From Nocardioides sp. 1609 (GTDB lineage Bacteria > Actinomycetota > Actinomycetes > Propionibacteriales > Nocardioidaceae), in NCBI RefSeq assembly GCF_004522105.1, contig NZ_SPUJ01000001.1:496001-560000 (forward strand): a stretch of DNA of 64,000 nt, in the 5' to 3' direction. This document shows positions 27,692 through 37,600 of the stretch, piece after piece; positions within the stretch are counted from its first letter, which is position 1; each line of letters starts with the position of its first letter. Below the pieces are notes generated by a model, which saw only the letters and a program-made list of their open reading frames with translations, searched no databases and was not told the origin of the DNA. The translations under genes were made by a program, and so were the position numbers.

Positions 27692-28705
27692 TCAGCCAGG
27701 CAGGTGCCCGGCCGTGGCGGCGGCGAGGGTCAGGGCCCGCCGGGCCCACGCGCCGGAGGCGCCGGCCAGCCCGCAGGACGGGGTGACGACGACCTGCGCG
27801 CCGACGACCTCGGGGTCGAGTCCCAGCATGTCGAGCCAGCGCAGCACCTGCTCGACGAGCACGGTGTCGGTGGCGTCGTCGCCGGGCCCGGGGTCGGTCG
27901 CGGCGACGATGCCGAGCGCGACGGCCTCCCCGGCCTCGAGCGCCGTGGCCAGGACGTCGTGGCCGGCGGCGTCGAGGGTGGCGAGGTCGACGGCGAGGCC
28001 GAGCGCCCCCGCGCCGCGGAGGAGGTCGAGGGGGGTGCCCGGCGCGCACGAGTGCACCCACGGCTCCGCCCCCTCCTCCGCGATCGCCGCCAGCACCCAG
28101 CCCAGTGCCTCCGAGGCCTCGGGCGGGTGCACGGTGCGGTGCCGCCCGAAGCCGGACGCCGTGGAGATCTGCCCGGCCATCACGGCCGCCAGCGACGGCT
28201 CGTCGACCTGGACGACGAGCCGGTCGGCCCCGGTCACCCGCCGGCGCACGTCGCGCACGTGCGTGCGGACGCCCTCGGCGAGCGCCTGGGCGAGGTCGCG
28301 TCGCGCGCCGGGGTCGCTGAGGACCTTGTCGCCGCGCGGCTTCTCGACCGTCGCGGCCAGCGTCCACGGTCCGGCGACCTGCAGCTTGAACGCGCCGGTG
28401 TAGCCCTGGGTGAGCTCCTCGACGCCGTCGAGGTCCTGCGCGAGCAGGCTGCGGGCGCGGCGGTGGTCGACGCCCGAGGACCCGGAGTCGCCGAGCAGCC
28501 GCCAGCCGGCGGGTTGGAGGTCGATGCCGAGGTCGGTGACCAGGCCGAGCGCGCGCCCGAGCATGCCGGCGGTGATGCCACGACCGGGCACCTCGACGAG
28601 GTGCGGGACGCCGCTGCCGGCCTCCCCGAGGACGCCGAGGACCGCGCGCTGCGCCTCGTCGAAGGACTCCCCCGGCATCGAACCGACGCCGCTCCCGGTC
28701 GCCAT
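27692..28705 (-). CDS. MetE-like (UROD/MetE fold) protein, catalytic-domain only
   Basis: 337 aa, about the size of the C-terminal half of MetE (full enzyme about 750 aa). Probable Zn ligands occur in HSCAPGTPLD and VVTPSCGLAGA, matching the His-x-Cys and late Cys of B12-independent methionine synthase; VVQVDEPSLAAVMAG is the substrate strand. The actinobacterial neighbourhood ligA/mnmA/iscS carries such a gene (Rv3015c-type). Without the N-terminal folate domain, methionine synthase activity is unproven; a thiol methyltransferase role is possible. Ends 7 bases after mnmA. Confidence 0.85.
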   Translation of the reverse strand: MATGSGVGSMPGESFDEAQRAVLGVLGEAGSGVPHLVEVPGRGITAGMLGRALGLVTDLGIDLQPAGWRLLGDSGSSGVDHRRARSLLAQDLDGVEELTQGYTGAFKLQVAGPWTLAATVEKPRGDKVLSDPGARRDLAQALAEGVRTHVRDVRRRVTGADRLVVQVDEPSLAAVMAGQISTASGFGRHRTVHPPEASEALGWVLAAIAEEGAEPWVHSCAPGTPLDLLRGAGALGLAVDLATLDAAGHDVLATALEAGEAVALGIVAATDPGPGDDATDTVLVEQVLRWLDMLGLDPEVVGAQVVVTPSCGLAGASGAWARRALTLAAATAGHLPG

Positions 28706-28712
28706 CAGCGCC

Positions 28713-29840
28713 TCACGCCGTCGCCGCGATCGTCGCGGAGCCGACCACGCGGGTGCCGTCGTAGACGACGGCGGCCTGGCCGGGCGCGATCCCGTACGCC
28801 GGCTCGTGGAGCTCGATCCGGACGTCGTCGGCGACGACCACGGTCGCCGGCAGCTCGGCGCCGTGGGCGCGCAGCTGCACCGTGCCGTCGACCTGCGAGG
28901 GGACGGTGCCGCACCAGCGCGGCTTGATCGCGGTGAGGCGACGCACCGCCAGGCGCTCGTGGGGCCCGACGGTCACGGTGCCGGAGACCGGCTCGATGTC
29001 GAGCACGAAGCGCGGCTTGCCGTCGGGGGCCGGCCGGCCGATCCGCAGCCCCTTGCGCTGGCCGATGGTGAAGCCGTAGGTGCCGTCGTGGCGGCCGAGC
29101 TCCTCGCCGGTGGCGTCGTCGATGATCGGGCCGCCGTGGTTGGGCGCCCGGTCGCCGAGCCTGTCGCGCAGCCAGCCGGCGTTGTCGCCGTCGGCGACGA
29201 AGCAGATGTCGTGGCTGTCGGGCTTGTCGGCGACCAGCAGCCCGCGCGCGGCGGCCTCGGCACGCACCTCGGGCTTGGTCGAGTCGCCGAGCGGGAACAG
29301 GGAGTGGGCCAGCTGGTGCTGGTCGAGGACGCCGAGCACGTAGGACTGGTCCTTGCCGTGGTCGACGGCGCGGTGCATCTCGATGGCGCCCCCGCGGCTC
29401 GCCGGCCCCGGGCGCAGCTGGGCGTAGTGCCCGGTCGCGACGGCGTCGTAGCCCAGCGCGAGCGCCCGCTCCAGGACGGCGGCGAACTTGATCTTCTCGT
29501 TGCACCGCAGGCACGGGTTGGGCGTGCGGCCGGCGGCGTACTCGTCCATGAAGTCCTCGACGACGTCGTCGTGGAACCGCTCGGAGAGGTCCCAGACGTA
29601 GAACGGGATGCCGATCACGTCGGCGGCCCGGCGGGCGTCGTTGGCGTCCTCGATGGTGCAGCAGCCGCGCGCGCCGGTGCGGTAGGACTTCGGGTTGCGC
29701 GAGAGCGCCAGGTGGATGCCGGTGACGTCGTGGCCGGCCTCGACCGCGCGCGCGGCCGCGACGGCCGAGTCGACCCCACCGGACATGGCGGCAACCACCC
29801 GGCGGGGCTCCTGTGCCTGCTGCTCAGGGACTGCCCGCAC
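28713..29840 (-). CDS. mnmA: tRNA 2-thiouridylase MnmA
   Basis: Adds sulfur to U34 of Glu, Gln and Lys tRNAs, 375 aa. PP-loop [11 protein letters not shown], catalytic Cys in [12 protein letters not shown] and second Cys in [20 protein letters not shown] and GKDQSYVL motifs, and C-terminal beta domain. Starts at GTG 29840, one base after the iscS stop; the cysteine desulfurase supplies the sulfur, so the coupling is functional. Confidence 0.95.
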   Translation of the reverse strand: MRAVPEQQAQEPRRVVAAMSGGVDSAVAAARAVEAGHDVTGIHLALSRNPKSYRTGARGCCTIEDANDARRAADVIGIPFYVWDLSERFHDDVVEDFMDEYAAGRTPNPCLRCNEKIKFAAVLERALALGYDAVATGHYAQLRPGPASRGGAIEMHRAVDHGKDQSYVLGVLDQHQLAHSLFPLGDSTKPEVRAEAAARGLLVADKPDSHDICFVADGDNAGWLRDRLGDRAPNHGGPIIDDATGEELGRHDGTYGFTIGQRKGLRIGRPAPDGKPRFVLDIEPVSGTVTVGPHERLAVRRLTAIKPRWCGTVPSQVDGTVQLRAHGAELPATVVVADDVRIELHEPAYGIAPGQAAVVYDGTRVVGSATIAATA

Positions 29841-29841
29841 G

Positions 29842-31029
29842 TCAGACCCTCCGCGCGGCCCGGGCGCGCTCCACGACCGCTCCGATCGCCTCGACGACGG
29901 CGTCGACGTCGGCCTCGGTGGAGGTGTGGCCGAAGGAGAACCGGAGCGAGTGCCGCGCGGCGTCGTCGGTGCAGCCCATGGCGAGCAGCACGTGGGAGGG
30001 CTGTGCGACGCCGGCCGAGCAGGCCGAGCCCGTGGAGCACTCGATGCCCCGGGCGTCGAGCAGCATCAGCAGCGAGTCGCCCTCGCAGCCGGGGAAGCCG
30101 AGGTGCGCGTTGCCCGGCAGCCGGGCGCTGCGGGGCTCGAGCGGCGCCCCGTGCAGGTGCGCGTCGGGGACGACCTCGACGACCCGGCGGACCAGCTCGT
30201 CGCGCAGCGCGCCGACGTGGGCGGAGTGCTCGGCCTGGTGCTTGACGGCGAGCTCGACGGCCGCGGCCAGTCCGGCGATCGCCGGGGTGTCGATCGTGCC
30301 GCTGCGGATGTCGCGCTCCTGGCCGCCGCCGTGCGCGAGGGCGACCAGGTCGAGCTCGCGCCGCACGACGAGCGCGCCGGCGCCGAAGGGACCGCCGACC
30401 TTGTGCCCGGTGATCGTCATCGCGTCGACGCCCGAGGCGGCGAAGTCGAGCGGCACCGACCCGAGGGCCTGCACGGCGTCGGTGTGGACCGGGATGCCGT
30501 GCGGGCGGGCCAGGGCGACGACCTCGTCGACCGGTTGCAGGGTGCCGACCTCGTTGTTGGCCCACATCACCGAGACCAGCGCCACCGAGGCGGGGTCGCG
30601 CTCGAGCGTGGCGCGGAACGCCGCGACGTCGAGTCGGCCCGAGCGGTCGACCGGCAGCAGCTCGACCTCGGCGCCCTCGCTCTCGGCGAGCCAGTCGAGG
30701 GGGTCGAGGACGGCGTGGTGCTCGATCGCGGTGGTCAGGATCCGGCGTCGCCCCGGGTCGCCGGCCCGGCGCGACCAGTACAGGCCCTTGAGGGCCAGGT
30801 TGTTGGACTCGGTGCCGCCGGAGGTGAAGACGACCTCGCCGGGACGGCAGTCCAGCGCCTGCGCGATCGTCTCGCGCGACTCCTCCACGACCCGCCGCGC
30901 CTGCCGCCCGGAGGCGTGCAGCGAGCTCGGGTTGCCGGCGTTCGCGAGGTGCGCCGTCATCGCCTCGAGCGCCGCGGGCACCATCGGCGTGGTCGCGGCG
31001 TGGTCGAGGTAGTGGACGGGCGGGTTCAT
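29842..31029 (-). CDS. iscS: Cysteine desulfurase
   Basis: PLP enzyme that moves sulfur from cysteine to MnmA and Fe-S assembly, 395 aa. Starts [16 protein letters not shown] with GGAGG before the ATG. PLP Lys in [17 protein letters not shown]; catalytic Cys in [22 protein letters not shown]. Group I NifS/IscS-like with an extended active-site loop. Immediately upstream of mnmA. Confidence 0.95.
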   Translation of the reverse strand: MNPPVHYLDHAATTPMVPAALEAMTAHLANAGNPSSLHASGRQARRVVEESRETIAQALDCRPGEVVFTSGGTESNNLALKGLYWSRRAGDPGRRRILTTAIEHHAVLDPLDWLAESEGAEVELLPVDRSGRLDVAAFRATLERDPASVALVSVMWANNEVGTLQPVDEVVALARPHGIPVHTDAVQALGSVPLDFAASGVDAMTITGHKVGGPFGAGALVVRRELDLVALAHGGGQERDIRSGTIDTPAIAGLAAAVELAVKHQAEHSAHVGALRDELVRRVVEVVPDAHLHGAPLEPRSARLPGNAHLGFPGCEGDSLLMLLDARGIECSTGSACSAGVAQPSHVLLAMGCTDDAARHSLRFSFGHTSTEADVDAVVEAIGAVVERARAARRV

Positions 31030-31052
31030 CGCATCCTCCAGACTACGGCTCG

Positions 31053-31076
31053 GGTCACCCGGAGCCACGGGTGACC
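31053..31076 (-). terminator. Hairpin between proB and iscS
   Basis: GGTCACCCG/CGGGTGACC, a perfect 9-bp stem with a 6-base loop. On the minus strand it follows proB by 57 bases and precedes iscS by 24. Probably ends the obgE-proB transcript; TAGTCT just downstream may be a -10 box for iscS-mnmA. Confidence 0.55.
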
Positions 31077-31132
31077 AGCATGTGCTCCTCGCCACGGCCG
31101 CGCAGCACCCCGTGCGGTGGACCTGCGCGCGC

Positions 31133-32257
31133 TCAGAGCAGCACGAGGTCGTCGCGGTGGACGACCTCACGCTCGTAGCCGGCACCGAGCTCGCGCTTGA
31201 GGTCGTGGGTGGAGCGCCCGATCAGGGCCGGCACCTCGTCGGCGTCGAAGTTGACCAGGCCGCGGGCCACGGGGACGCCGTCCGGGCCGGTGAGGTCGAC
31301 CGGGTCGCCGGCGACGAAGGCGCCGGTGACGCCGGTGATGCCGGCGGGCAGCAGCGAGGCCCGCCGGTCGACGACGGCGCGCACCGCGCCGGCGTCCAGC
31401 TGCAGGGTGCCGTGGGCCTCGGTGGCGTGGGCCAGCCAGAGCAGCCGGGTCGGCTGCCTGCGGCCGGTCGGCCGGAACAGCGTGCCGACGTTCTCGCCGG
31501 CCAGCGCGGGACCGGCGAGCGGCGCGGAGGTCAGCACGACCGGGATGCCGGCGCCGGTCGCGATCCGGGCCGCCTCGACCTTCGTCTGCATGCCGCCGGT
31601 GCCGAGGCCCGCCGCACCGGTGCGCCCGATGCGGACGCCGTCGAGGTCGGCGTCGCCGACCACCACCTCGAGCAGCGTGCTGCCCGGCTCGGCCGGGTTG
31701 CCGTCGTAGAGGCCGTCGACGTCGGAGAGCAGCACCAGCAGGTCGGCGTGCACGAGGTGGGCGACCAGGGCCGCGAGCCGGTCGTTGTCGCCGAACCGGA
31801 TCTCCGTCGTGGCGACGGTGTCGTTCTCGTTGACGATCGGCAGCACCCCGAGCTCGAGGAGCTTGGCGAAGGTCTGGTGGGCGTTGCGGTAGTGGCTGCG
31901 GCGGGTGACGTCGTCGGCGGTGAGCAGCACCTGCCCGGCGACCAGCTCGTGCCGGGCGAGCTCCTCGGTGTAGCGGTGCACCAGCAGGCCCTGCCCGACC
32001 GACGCGGCGGCCTGCTGGGCGGCGAGCCCGGCCGGTCGGCGCTTCATCCCCAGCGGCGCGAGGCCGGCCGCGATCGCACCGGAGGAGACCAGCACCACCT
32101 CGACGCCACGGGACCGGGCGGCCGCCAGGACGTCGACGAGCGCGCGCAGCCGCTCCGGGTCGATCCCGCCGTGGGCGGTCGTCAGCGAGGAGGAGCCGAC
32201 CTTGACGACGACGCGCCGGGCGGTCGCCACCTCGGGCCGGGTCTCAGACCTGGTCAC
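31133..32257 (-). CDS. proB: Glutamate 5-kinase ProB
   Basis: First step of proline synthesis (glutamate + ATP), 374 aa. Kinase domain: [62 protein letters not shown]-terminal PUA domain from about 280 ([20 protein letters not shown]). The GTG at 32257 overlaps obgE by 14 bases; GTG 32230 is an alternative. Order rpmA-obgE-proB is widely conserved. Confidence 0.95.
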   Translation of the reverse strand: MTRSETRPEVATARRVVVKVGSSSLTTAHGGIDPERLRALVDVLAAARSRGVEVVLVSSGAIAAGLAPLGMKRRPAGLAAQQAAASVGQGLLVHRYTEELARHELVAGQVLLTADDVTRRSHYRNAHQTFAKLLELGVLPIVNENDTVATTEIRFGDNDRLAALVAHLVHADLLVLLSDVDGLYDGNPAEPGSTLLEVVVGDADLDGVRIGRTGAAGLGTGGMQTKVEAARIATGAGIPVVLTSAPLAGPALAGENVGTLFRPTGRRQPTRLLWLAHATEAHGTLQLDAGAVRAVVDRRASLLPAGITGVTGAFVAGDPVDLTGPDGVPVARGLVNFDADEVPALIGRSTHDLKRELGAGYEREVVHRDDLVLL

Positions 32258-33785
32258 CGGGATCGCTCTCGGCCCAGTCGGGGTCCTCGGCCGAACCGAT
32301 CTCGTAGGACGACGGGCCGTACACCTCCGGCTTGTCGATGCGGCGGGCGACGTCGGCGCGGGTCTCGTTCTCCCCGCGCTCGGGCAGCGCCTCCTGGATC
32401 GCCTTGCGACGGCCGTGCGCCGGGCGCTCCTCCTTGAGCCGGTCGTCCTCACCGCGGCGGGCGAGGTTCTCGGCGCCCGCGTCGAGGCTCGGCCGGAAGT
32501 CGAAGACGACGGAGTCGTCGGGGTGCCCGATGAGGACGGTGTCGCCCTCCTCCGCGCCGACCTCGATGAGCTTCTTCTCGACGCCGAGGCGGTTGAGCCG
32601 GTCGGCGAGGAAGCCGACGGCCTCGTCGTTGCTGAAGTCGGTCTGGCGGACCCAGCGCTCGGGCTTGGTGCCGCGGACCCGCCAGCCGTCGTCGGTCCGG
32701 GTGACGGTGAAGTCGGCGCCGTCGACGCTCGGCGGGCGCAGGATGATCCGCTCGGCGACCTCGACGGCCTTCTCCTCGCGCGCGGCCAGCACGATCTCGG
32801 CCATCGCGAAGACGAGCTCGCGGGTGCCCTCCCCCGACGCCGCGGAGACCGGGAAGACCCGCAGCCCGCGCTCGCGGAGGTCGTCGATCACGATGTCGGA
32901 GAGGTCGCGGCCGTCGGGCACGTCGATCTTGTTGAGCGCGACCAGCCGCGGCCGGTCCTCGAGGCCGCCGTAGCGGGCGAGCTCGTTCTCGATGATGTCG
33001 AGGTCGTCGGCGGGGTTGCGGCCGGGCTCGAAGGTGGCGGTGTCGAGGACGTGCACGATCGCAGCGCACCGCTCGACGTGGCGCAGGAAGTCGTGGCCGA
33101 GGCCGCGCCCGTCGCTGGCACCCTCGATCAGGCCGGGGACGTCGGCGACGGTGAAGGTGGTGTCGCCGCCGGTGACGACGCCGAGGTTGGGCACCAGGGT
33201 CGTGAACGGGTAGTCGGCGATCTTGGGCCGGGCGCGCGAGATCGAGGCGATCAGGCTCGACTTGCCGGCGCTCGGGAAGCCGACCAGACCGATGTCGGCG
33301 ACGACCTTGAGCTCGAGGACGACCTCGACCTCCTCGCCGGGCTCGCCGAGCAGCGCGAAGCCGGGGGCCTTGCGCTTGGCGCTGGCCAGCGCGGCGTTGC
33401 CGAGCCCGCCGCGGCCGCCCTGGGCGACGACGAGCTCGGTGCCCGGACCGACCAGGTCGGCGACGACCTCGCCGGTGCTCCTGATGCTGACGACGGTGCC
33501 GTCGGGGACCGACAGCACCATGTCGGCACCGTGCGCGCCGTTGCGGTGCGAGCCGGCGCCCTGGCCGCCGTGCTCGGCCTTGCGGTGCGGGCTGTGGTGG
33601 TAGTCGACGAGCGTGGTGACGTCGGGGTCGACCCGCAGGATGATCGAGCCGCCCGGGCCACCGTTGCCGCCGTCGGGGCCACCGAGCGGCTTGAACTTCT
33701 CGCGGTGCACGGAGGCGACACCGTGACCGCCGCGCCCGGCCGTGACGTGCAGCGTGACGCGATCGACGAAGGTGGGGACGGCCAT
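32244..33785 (-). CDS. obgE: Obg family GTPase
   Basis: Ribosome-assembly and stress GTPase, 513 aa. Gly-rich Obg fold ([27 protein letters not shown]), G domain with G1 [10 protein letters not shown]3 [10 protein letters not shown]4 NKID, and a C-terminal OCT domain followed by an extra charged tail of about 70 residues ([19 protein letters not shown]) as in actinobacterial Obg. ATG 33785. Overlaps proB at its 3' end. Confidence 0.97.
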   Translation of the reverse strand: MAVPTFVDRVTLHVTAGRGGHGVASVHREKFKPLGGPDGGNGGPGGSIILRVDPDVTTLVDYHHSPHRKAEHGGQGAGSHRNGAHGADMVLSVPDGTVVSIRSTGEVVADLVGPGTELVVAQGGRGGLGNAALASAKRKAPGFALLGEPGEEVEVVLELKVVADIGLVGFPSAGKSSLIASISRARPKIADYPFTTLVPNLGVVTGGDTTFTVADVPGLIEGASDGRGLGHDFLRHVERCAAIVHVLDTATFEPGRNPADDLDIIENELARYGGLEDRPRLVALNKIDVPDGRDLSDIVIDDLRERGLRVFPVSAASGEGTRELVFAMAEIVLAAREEKAVEVAERIILRPPSVDGADFTVTRTDDGWRVRGTKPERWVRQTDFSNDEAVGFLADRLNRLGVEKKLIEVGAEEGDTVLIGHPDDSVVFDFRPSLDAGAENLARRGEDDRLKEERPAHGRRKAIQEALPERGENETRADVARRIDKPEVYGPSSYEIGSAEDPDWAESDPGDQV

Positions 33786-33809
33786 GGTGGTGCTCCTGAG
33801 CAGCTAGGT

Positions 33810-33849
33810 AAAACACGAAGGGCGCCCCGGCACGGGACGCCCTCTCGTG
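33810..33849 (-). terminator. Intrinsic terminator between rpmA and obgE
   Basis: Minus-strand RNA: CACGA-AGGGCG.CCC-GTGCC-GGG.CGCCCT-TCGTG followed by UUUU, the only strong T-run terminator seen in the window. It lies 25 bases before the obgE start, so obgE either has its own promoter within 33850-33906 or depends on read-through. Confidence 0.8.
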
Positions 33850-33869
33850 GTGAAGCCTGGGATGGTGCT

Positions 33870-33893
33870 GGGTGAGTGACGGATCACTCGCCC
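33870..33893 (-). terminator. Short hairpin just after rpmA
   Basis: GGG.GAGTGA-CGGA-TCACTC.CCC, 14 bases past the rpmA stop on the minus strand. No T-run. It may back up the stronger terminator downstream or protect the mRNA end. Confidence 0.45.
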
Positions 33894-33906
33894 GGGTGTC
33901 GCACGC

Positions 33907-34161
33907 TCAGTCGACGGGCGTGATGTTGACGACCTTGCGGCCGCGCTTGCGGCCGAACTCGACGGCGCCGGGGATCAGCGCGAAGAGGGTGTCGTCACCG
34001 CCGCGGCCGACGCCGCTGCCCGGGTGGAAGTGCGTGCCCCGCTGGCGGACGATGATCTCGCCGGCGTTGACGGCCTGGCCGCCGAAGCGCTTGACGCCGA
34101 GGCGCTGGGAGTTGGAGTCGCGACCGTTCTTGGTGGACGCGGCGCCCTTCTTGTGAGCCAT
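33907..34161 (-). CDS. rpmA: 50S ribosomal protein L27
   Basis: 84 aa. [20 protein letters not shown] gives the flexible N-terminus reaching the peptidyl-transferase centre; [18 protein letters not shown] is conserved. No cleavable Firmicutes-type N-extension. 34 bases after rplU. Confidence 0.98.
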   Translation of the reverse strand: MAHKKGAASTKNGRDSNSQRLGVKRFGGQAVNAGEIIVRQRGTHFHPGSGVGRGGDDTLFALIPGAVEFGRKRGRKVVNITPVD

Positions 34162-34195
34162 CTCAGTTCCTTCTCGGGTGGGTGAGTCGAGAGAC

Positions 34196-34498
34196 TCAGA
34201 GCGTGATGTCGGTGACCTTGACCTGGGTGTACTTCTGGCGGTGACCCTGGCGCTTCTTGTAGCCGGTCTTGTTCTTGTACTTCTGGATGACGATCTTCGG
34301 GCCCTTGGTGGCGCCGAGGACCTCGACGGTCACGGCGGCCTTGTCGAGGCCGGTGGCGGTGACGGTCTCGCCGTCGACGGCCATCACGACCGGCAGGGCC
34401 AGCGTGTCACCGACCGGCGTCGAGACCTTGTCGATCTCGATGACGTCGCCGACAGCGACCTTCTGCTGCTTGGCGCCTGCGCGCACGATCGCGTACAC
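34196..34498 (-). CDS. rplU: 50S ribosomal protein L21
   Basis: 100 aa, normal length. Starts at GTG 34498 ([18 protein letters not shown]) with AAGGAG six bases upstream; a longer start at GTG 34522 or 34543 would add residues not found in the family. The C-terminal [18 protein letters not shown] contacts 23S rRNA. Followed by rpmA. Confidence 0.96.
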   Translation of the reverse strand: MYAIVRAGAKQQKVAVGDVIEIDKVSTPVGDTLALPVVMAVDGETVTATGLDKAAVTVEVLGATKGPKIVIQKYKNKTGYKKRQGHRQKYTQVKVTDITL

Positions 34499-34586
34499 CG
34501 CGGTCTCCTTCGTCGTCTTCACTGCTAGCGGGTCCTGCGGCACGGCCGACCGCTCTCGGGAACGAGGGGGGTGCCGGGCAGGAGTG

Positions 34587-34607
34587 GTGCGTCCGGCGAG
34601 GACGCAC
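34587..34607 (-). promoter_or_regulatory. Hairpin in the rplU leader
   Basis: GTGCGTCC-GGCGA-GGACGCAC, perfect 8-bp stem, about 90 bases before the rplU start, just after TTGACC (a -35-like box at about 34613-34618). It may mimic a ribosomal RNA site for L21-type feedback, which is known for other phyla; not proven here. Confidence 0.4.
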
Positions 34608-34632
34608 GAGGGTCAATCGTACGGATCAGGGC

Positions 34633-34660
34633 GCGGAGGAGCAAAACGGGCCTCCCCCGC
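34633..34660 (-). terminator. Hairpin after rne
   Basis: GCGGGGGAG/CTCCTCCGC with one G-U pair, loop GCCCGTTTTG, 15 bases past the rne stop on the minus strand. Separates rne from rplU. Confidence 0.5.
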
Positions 34661-34675
34661 ACCCTGGCGGCCGGT

Positions 34676-37600
34676 TCAGCGCTTGCGGCCCTTGCGCTTG
34701 ACCGGGACGTGCAGCCCCGTGTCCTCGGCCTGCTCGGTGGTGTCGTCGTCGGCCGTCCCGGGAGCCTGCGCGGACGCCGTCTCGTCGGTCGGCGTGCCGG
34801 CGACCCGGCTCGCGGACCGGCCGCGGGTCCGGGTGACCACCTGGGGCGGCTCGGGCGCGACCGGGGCCTCCTCGGCCGCCACGGGCTGCTCCGTCGGCTG
34901 CGCGGTGGTGACGGCGGTGACCGCCGTGGTGCTCGCCACCGTGCGCGTCACGCCGCGTCGGGACCGGGTGACCACCTGGGGGGCGGCCGGCTCGGCCGGC
35001 GCCCCCACGGGCGCCTCGGCCGCCGCTGCGGGCTCGACGGGCTCGGGAACGGGCGCCGCGGTCACCGCGGTGGGCTCGGCGGCCTCGGGGGCCGGCGTCA
35101 CGGTGCGGCTCACGCCGCGACGCGACCGGGTGACGACCTTCGGGGCGGCCGGCTCGGCCGGGGCCTCCGCGGACGCCGCGGGCTGCTCGACGGCGGGGCT
35201 CGGCGCCTCGACGGCGACCTGCGCCTCGGTCTCGGTGGTCGGCGCCACGGTGCGGCTCACGCCGCGACGGGTCCGGGTGACGACCTTCGGGGCGGCCGGC
35301 TCGACCGGTGCCTCCGCGGACGCCTCGGGCTGCTCGACGACGGGGCTCGGTGCCTCGACGGCGACCTCCGCCCCGGTCTCGGTCTCGGTGGTCGCCGCCA
35401 CGGTGCGGCTCACGCCGCGACGGGTCCGGGTGACGACCTTCGGGGCAGCCGGCTCGGACGCCGGGGCCTCGGACACCGGGGCCTCGGCCGCCGGTGTCTC
35501 GACCTCGGGGGACTCGGAGGCGGGCGTCACGGGCTCGACGCCGTCCTTGAGCAGCTCTGCGCTCGCCATCGCGGCGAACTCGGCCGGGGTCGGCTTGTGC
35601 GCGGCGGGGGCCGTGGCCGGAGCCGCCTGGGCGTCGTCGCCGGTGCGGCCGCGGCCGCCACGACGACGTCCGGTGCGTCGTTCGCCTTCGGCACCGCCGG
35701 CACTGCCACCGCCGCCGTTGCCGCCGCCGCCACCGCCGTTGCCGCCGCCGTTGCCGCCGCCGTTGCCGCCGCCGGTGTTGCCGCCCCGCTCGTCCTGGCC
35801 CCGCCGGGGCTCGATCGGCGCGTCGTGGATGACGACGCCGCGGCCCTGGCAGTGCTCGCAGTTCTCGCTGAACGACTCCAGCAGGCCGGTGCCGATCCGC
35901 TTGCGCGTCATCTGCACCAGGCCGAGCGAGGTCACCTCGGCGACCTGGTGGCGGGTCCGGTCACGACCGAGGCACTCGACCATCCGGCGCAGGACCAGGT
36001 CCCGGTTGGCCTCGAGGACCATGTCGATGAAGTCGACGACGATGATGCCGCCGATGTCGCGCAGCCTGAGCTGGCGCACGACCTCCTCGGCCGCCTCGAG
36101 GTTGTTCTTGGTGACCGTCTCCTCGAGGTTGCCGCCGGAGCCGGTGAACTTGCCGGTGTTGACGTCGACGACGGTCATCGCCTCGGTGCGGTCGATGACC
36201 AGCGAGCCGCCGGAGGGCAGGAACACCTTGCGGTCGAGGGCCTTGGCGATCTGCTCGTCGATCCGGTAGGCGGAGAACAGGTCGACGTCGTTGTGCTCGC
36301 GCGCGTCGTACTTCTCGAGGCGGTCCTCGAGGTCGGGCGCGACGTCGCGGACGTAGCCGAGGACGAGGTCCCAGGCGTCGTCGCCCTGGATGACCAGCTT
36401 GGCGAAGTCCTCGGTGAAGAGGTCGCGGACGACCTTGAGGGTCAGGTCGGGCTCACCGTGCAGGAGCTGCGGGTTGCCGCCCTTGCCCTTGGCCTTGCCC
36501 TCGATCTCCTCCCAGCGGGACTTGAGTCGCTCGACGTCCTGCGTCAGCTCCTCCTCGCTCGCGCCCTCCGCGGCCGTGCGCACGATGACGCCGGCCGTCG
36601 ACGGGACGACCTCCTTGAGGAGGGTCTTGAGCCGGTTGCGCTCGGTGTCGGGCAGCTTGCGGGAGATCCCGGACGTCGTGCCGTCCGGCACGTAGACCAG
36701 GAACCGCCCGGCCAGGCTGATCTGGCTGGTGAGCCGGGCGCCCTTGTTGCCGATGGGGTCCTTGCTGACCTGCACGAGGATGGTCTGGCCCGAGGAGAGG
36801 ACCGACTCGATCTTGCGCGGGTTGCCGTCCTTGTGGCCGAGCTGCGACCAGTTGACCTCGCCGGCGTACAGGACCGCGTTGCGTCCCTTGCCGATGTCGA
36901 TGAACGCCGCCTCCATGGAGGGGAGCACGTTCTGGACCCGCCCGAGGTAGACGTTGCCGATGAGGGAGGTCTGCGACTCGCGGGCGACGTAGTGCTCGAC
37001 GAGGACCTTGTCCTCGACGACGCCGATCTGGGTCAGCTCGTCGCGCTGGCGCACGACCATGACCCGCTCGACCGACTCGCGGCGGGCGAGGAACTCGGCC
37101 TCGCTGACGATCGGGGCACGTCGGCGACCGGCCTCGCGGCCGTCGCGGCGGCGCTGCTTCTTGGCCTCGAGACGGGTGGAGCCGGCGATCGAGGTGATCT
37201 CGTCCTCGGGAGAGCGCGTGCGGCGCACCCGGGTCGTGGTGTGGCTCGGGTCGTCGCCGCCCCCGTCACCGGAGTCGCCCTCGCGGCGGCGCTTGCGGCG
37301 TCGGCGGGTGCCGGTGCCGCCCTCGGCGGCGTCGGTGCCGTCGGACTTCTCGTCGCCGTTCCTGTCGGCGCCACCGTCGCTGCTCGGGTCGGCGTCGTGG
37401 TCGGAGGAGTCACCGGCGCTCTCGCCCTGGGCGGCGGGCGTCTCGGCCTTGGCCGCGCCGCGGCCACCGCGGCCACCGCGCCCGCCCCGGTCGGCGGGGG
37501 CGTCGGCCTCGGCGACGTCGTTGCCGGCGTCTCCCCCGGCATCGGCACCGTCGCCACCGTCGCCACTGCGACGGCGGCGTCGTCCGCCACGGCGACGACG

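Noticed and set aside
27692..28705. Complete B12-independent methionine synthase MetE
   Set aside because: Only 337 residues and no N-terminal folate/homocysteine half.
34499..34543. Longer L21 starting at 34522 or 34543
   Set aside because: L21 is about 100 residues starting at (M/V)YAIV; AAGGAG sits exactly right for GTG 34498.
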